Source: Saccoglossus kowalevskii (lineage: Eukaryota; Hemichordata; Enteropneusta; Harrimaniidae). From it: a DNA stretch of 63,861 bases. Every line of letters begins with the position of its first letter. Positions within the stretch are counted from its first letter, which is position 1. Shown here piece by piece: positions 59,673 to 63,861 of the stretch. The position numbers and the translations under genes are program-made. The stretch lies in the NCBI RefSeq assembly GCF_000003605.2, contig NW_003126391.1, positions 104,531 through 168,391 on the forward strand, given 5' to 3'. The notes beneath the pieces are model-generated. The model ran no database searches and was not told the origin of the DNA. It worked only from the letters and a program-made list of their open reading frames with translations.

Positions 59673-62600
59673 CACGACAGCAACGTCACGGTGATGTATC
59701 CACCAGAGAGTCTGCGTGTGTATATGTGCACCTCAGAGCAAAGCAGTGAATGGTTCTGTGTAACAATGTCTGAGTAATGTCGATATGAAAGCCTGGGAAG
59801 ACCCCGGTGACTTGTTACTCCAACTACAATTGCGTATGAAATCCAAACGGAGAGTAAAATCAGGTTGGATGTTTCACCTCGTCTAAACGTCAAATTGATT
59901 GGAAGAGTAATGGTATAAATGCTTCAATTTACTTTCTCCATAGCCAATTATTACCAACACAGACACACATCTCACTAATTCACATCAACTTAGAGGGTCA
60001 CATCCCTTTAGCTCCATGAATAAAAGCCACCCTAGTGTGGAACTGACTTAACAGCAGTAAACTGTAAGCCACCAATGATATTAATTACTGTTGACTCCCA
60101 GCCCTTTTGTAATGGCTTTCTTCCTTAATTTCATCAAACTCACCCCAGGTTTTAATTTCCTTCAGAATTTACATTTCAAATCTAAAAACAAACCAGAATC
60201 TCAGCTCAGCACAAAACCTCACTAGCTTACACACAAACAATTCCTGTGATTGATTTTTCTGTGAGAAAATTAAATTTAATGGATAGTCTTAGTTTTGCCT
60301 AGTGGCATTTCATATTGAATTATTAGGCAGCAAACACCAAAATAGTTTTTCTATATTTATATAATCTATGTCGACAACAAGATCCAATTGCCTATTTTGT
60401 TGTTTGGATGAAACAAAATTTTTGATTCATTTTCAAAATTTTTGATCGGACCACTTGTCAATATCAAATAGAAATAACATCAACCTAAATATGCAGTGGG
60501 ATTGAAATGAAAAGATATTACTATAATCTTCATCCTCTTCAGGTTTTATTTTTGAAAACTGAAATATTCTTTAATAGGGACAACGACCAATCACAGGGAA
60601 GTGAAATGGATTAGTCATGAATGCCAAATCCCGTCTTCATCTACTCATAATAAGGACAATTTTGAGAAAAAATACAATTGGTCTTTGCTGATCAGGAGCA
60701 GTAGGTCATGATGTTATCGCCATGACAGCAGCTGTCTTCCTTCTATTTCACATGTAAAATCTTCCTATCAGATATGCATTTACAGTGATCAAGCTTCTTA
60801 GGAACTCATTATTGACTCTACTCGATTGAACCCACGCTTCTTCTGTATACATATTTTTTTTAGTTATCAGCACATAGAAGCAAGATTTTTTATAATGAGA
60901 GACTTAACAATAGTAATTGAAGAAACCATCACTGATCAATGGAAACCTTTTTTCTCTTTTCTTATCTATTAGTCAATGTAGATTTTTTTCTAAAATAGTT
61001 TAGTTAACTGATTAATTGGACTGATAAAATTTCTTCAGAAACAATAGTTGCACTTTACTTATTGCTTTAATATTCTTTTGTAACCTGAAACCCGCTGTTC
61101 AACTATGTTCAATATTCAACTATAAAAATATACAGAAACAAGATGGACATGAATCAAGTTCTTTACACAATGATCGCCCTACAAAAACAAAACAGATTTT
61201 ATTTTTTGGCAACAAATTTATTTGTGAGAATAGTAGAGCGAAAGTTTTTTTTTTTACTGATCTCGTCAGTCATTTTGTTTCACTGCAAGTATTGATTATT
61301 CACTGTGTAGATAACTTAAGTCGTTCATCATGTCATGATATCACTGCGCCAAAACAAATATCAATCTAGTTTCGCTAGGCGAAAAAACAACTGCTAATAT
61401 TTACAGTTTGAAATCTCTCCCTTCACCCATGGCATCTCAATACATGCAGCTTTTCTCATTACTACAATTATATTTGTTGTTGTCACCACACAACTAATTA
61501 TGCTACAACTTATATTTGCTTAATGCAAATCTGACAATTTGTTGAGACATGTATATATTTTTTTTTAATTTAAAACTTACAGATGACAATGGAGGCGAAA
61601 TAAGACACAATTCAATAAGAATTAGTATTTTTTTTTCTTTTCAAAACAAAGGAATCAAGCAGCTCAATAAAGAAAATGAAAACACAATACTGAATTTTAT
61701 AATCAAATTGAAAACTCATTTTACATATGATTTCAGAGACATTTTCGTCTGCTTCGCGAAATTGAACACATTCATGCATTCCCCGTCGCCACAGTATCAA
61801 ACCATATTTATCACGTAATACGGACATAACAACAGACATGAGAAACTACTTAGCCTCACTAAATTCACTAACAAACTACAGAGATAACTTAAGTATATAA
61901 GTCCATGTCATCTATGACATTCCAGATTATTAGTTATTTACATCTTGGGAGAAAAAGACATGACAAAACCCATTTGCCACTATAACTCAAGTGTCAGAAA
62001 CATATCACACACAAAGCTGAACTATATATGACCTGCGCCCTCTATAGTCCAAATGAAGTACCGTAACAATGATGATAAAAGACTGACTACCTATGAAAGA
62101 TCGAGCAAGATTCAAACTGTAAACATTGTCATTGTGATCACTTGGACCAACTAATAACATTAACATTTTCATAGACATGGTGCATTAATATATCATGAAG
62201 ACTGAATAACAAAGTAAATATCAATGTAGTCCAGCCTCAATTTTAAGCAAAGGCAACACCCCCCCTCCCAAATCCCTAAATACTCAAATTTTACAGAATA
62301 AAAAAACAACAGTGATAACATTTCATTTTTTGTCTATGAATGTACCTGCAGACAGATTTCAATGAAATCTAATTCTGTTTTATATGAAAATTAGATTTTA
62401 TCTCCAGGAGGCCAGCGCCAAAAGATGGAGTAGCTGGCAATTCACCTTCCAATAGGACACAGATGAGATTGCCAGGAGTAGATGATTGAATAGGTTAGAC
62501 ATCAATCAGACAGCAATGTTCCTAACGTCACAATCTATGTAAAAGCAGTCTACGATAAACCGTATCCATCCCAGTCACAGTTGGAGTTGTCTACTACTAT

Positions 62601-63861
62601 ACTCAACAACTCTGTGTTTTTTGTTCGTGCGTAAATGCATGGGAATTACAAAATACTCTTAAATTGTTAGTTGAAAAACGACAAGAAAAACTTTTTACAA
62701 CCCACTGCCATCTCATCTCTGCTTCATCAAAATATTCATGAGAGCGCCCTCAACAGGTGCAATATGGCAATGTTGCTCAAATTAGTTTTCAAAAACTTTC
62801 ATTGAAAGTATGCCTAGGGACTCAACTATAAACTAAGATATCACATTTCTTTCCCTGACATCATGCATTGGTAACCATGGCAGCCAGAGATGAGTCATCA
62901 TTTGGCAATGGTTTACTTGGTTTCAGGTCTCCACAAATACTATAGAATGTGAACTTTTACATCATCATTATATCCTAATTTTCCCATCTTTTCAAGCTTG
63001 TCAATTTCATTAGGGTCAAGTGTCAAAGGTCAACTATGCAACTAACAGGGCAACGGCACATATGGTACTCCCATGCTGCCCATCGCATTATACTATATCA
63101 GTTTCAAGAAAGCAACGTGTATGAGAAGAAAACATACATTTACACAGAGAAAGACAATTTATCAGAATTATATGACTGTGTAGTTGAATACCGGTAGTAA
63201 CTTTTCATGAAAAGAAAACTTTCAAAATATTTGGACCATAATATTGGCTAGAAAATTATCAATGGGTCAAAAGGTCAAATGCTCTCTAAATCCATATTTT
63301 AACCATACCCCTTGGATTTTTCTAGTCACCTATATTATTAATTAATTCCCAGACCACCCTATTGCACTCTTCACTGTAAGAAATGGCAAAAAAATTGCAA
63401 ATATTTTTTATTTGTGAACTATAAAATCAGGGTTCTCCACGAGGGGTTTTTACAGGGCGCCGCGCCCTGTTATCTGAAATTGGCGCCCTGTTTAAATTGT
63501 CAGCGCCCTGTTATATTTCCTGTGCGCCCTGCATGGTCCCAGACAAAGAATTGTTTACAAAACATGCCAACACTCATTGTCTTCCGAAGATGATTCATCG
63601 TGTTCAGGGTAACTGGTTCATTGTTTTAAGGTGCAACTGTGAAAATTCCGGTTTGTTATCGTAGCATGTCACCGTGAGGTGATAACACCACCAAACAAAA
63701 AGTTACAAGTTTTTTCAACACGATTAAAAATGAACATGTGGCCCAGAAAAGTGCATTACAGTACCCATATTTTTACTGCCAGGGTGACGTCAAATATATA
63801 AAATCGTTATCGGTAAAACCATTCGTTAAACATAAAGGTCAATGGTTAAAACCAAGTTCAC
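59673..63861. other. Upstream sequence, no gene recognised
   Basis: A less AT-rich stretch at about 59680-59890 is likely the 5' UTR/promoter of the distal Rbfox transcript. GAGGGCGC boxes on - lie at 62036-62043 and 62743-62750. A GCGCCCTG repeat block is at 63453-63531. Nothing else found. Confidence 0.45.
63453..63531. repeat. GCGCCCTG short tandem block
   Basis: GCGCCCTG at 63462, 63483, 63503 and 63524 (20-21 nt spacing), plus the inverse CAGGGCGC at 63453-63460. Strikingly GC-rich in AT-rich surroundings. A continuous frame APCYLKLAPCLNCQRP runs through it, but no family is recognised. Confidence 0.7.

Overview
This is a metazoan nuclear genome window: AT-rich, with short coding exons bounded by GT-AG introns, many mono- and dinucleotide runs, and no bacterial-style long ORFs. 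The proteins point to a bilaterian animal, probably an invertebrate (compact delphilin introns, one Rbfox gene whose C-terminus resembles vertebrate RBFOX2). I cannot name the species. A 413-base N run (40061-40473) shows this is a draft scaffold.

Two convergent genes explain nearly all recognisable coding sequence. On the + strand, 1761-14039 holds the 3' twenty coding exons of a delphilin/GRID2IP-type formin: the second half of a PDZ domain, a harmonin-N-like domain, a low-complexity linker with a very small FH1, and a complete FH2 actin-nucleation domain ending in a TAG stop. The gene's 5' part lies outside the window. The phases of all 20 exons join into one open frame of 893 residues plus a partial first codon. 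On the - strand, 59672-20482 holds an Rbfox (Fox-1 family) splicing-regulator gene: two strong alternative first coding exons (59511-59672 and 38628-38741), a possible third (30644-30722), a Tyr/Gln/Pro-rich N-terminal exon, a three-exon RRM nearly identical to the vertebrate one, and a Tyr-rich C-terminus ending in SRFSPY. The reconstructed isoforms are 355 and 371 residues.

Region by region: 1-1760 intron; 1761-14039 delphilin; 14040 to about 16440 likely delphilin 3' UTR with a 232-bp tandem duplication; about 16440-20481 the convergent intergenic/3' UTR zone with foldback structures; 20482-38741 Rbfox exons with introns rich in the Fox binding word GCATG; 38742-59510 a large Rbfox intron with a sequence gap, a degenerate satellite and microsatellites; 59511-59672 the distal first exon; 59673-63861 upstream sequence with no recognised gene.

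The most interesting signal is regulatory. The Rbfox recognition word TGCATG lies directly against both splice sites of the 93-nt RRM exon, downstream of the 54-nt RRM exon, in a tandemly expanded cluster near a C-terminal exon, and twice just downstream of a frame-preserving PDZ exon of the neighbouring delphilin gene. This suggests Rbfox auto- and cross-regulation of splicing. The delphilin FH2 region also contains a very good candidate U12-type (minor spliceosome) intron. CTCF-like motifs, TA-flanked inverted-repeat elements (MITE-like), a tRNA-like SINE head and several hairpins are described separately. I found no new enzymatic system or intact mobile-element protein.
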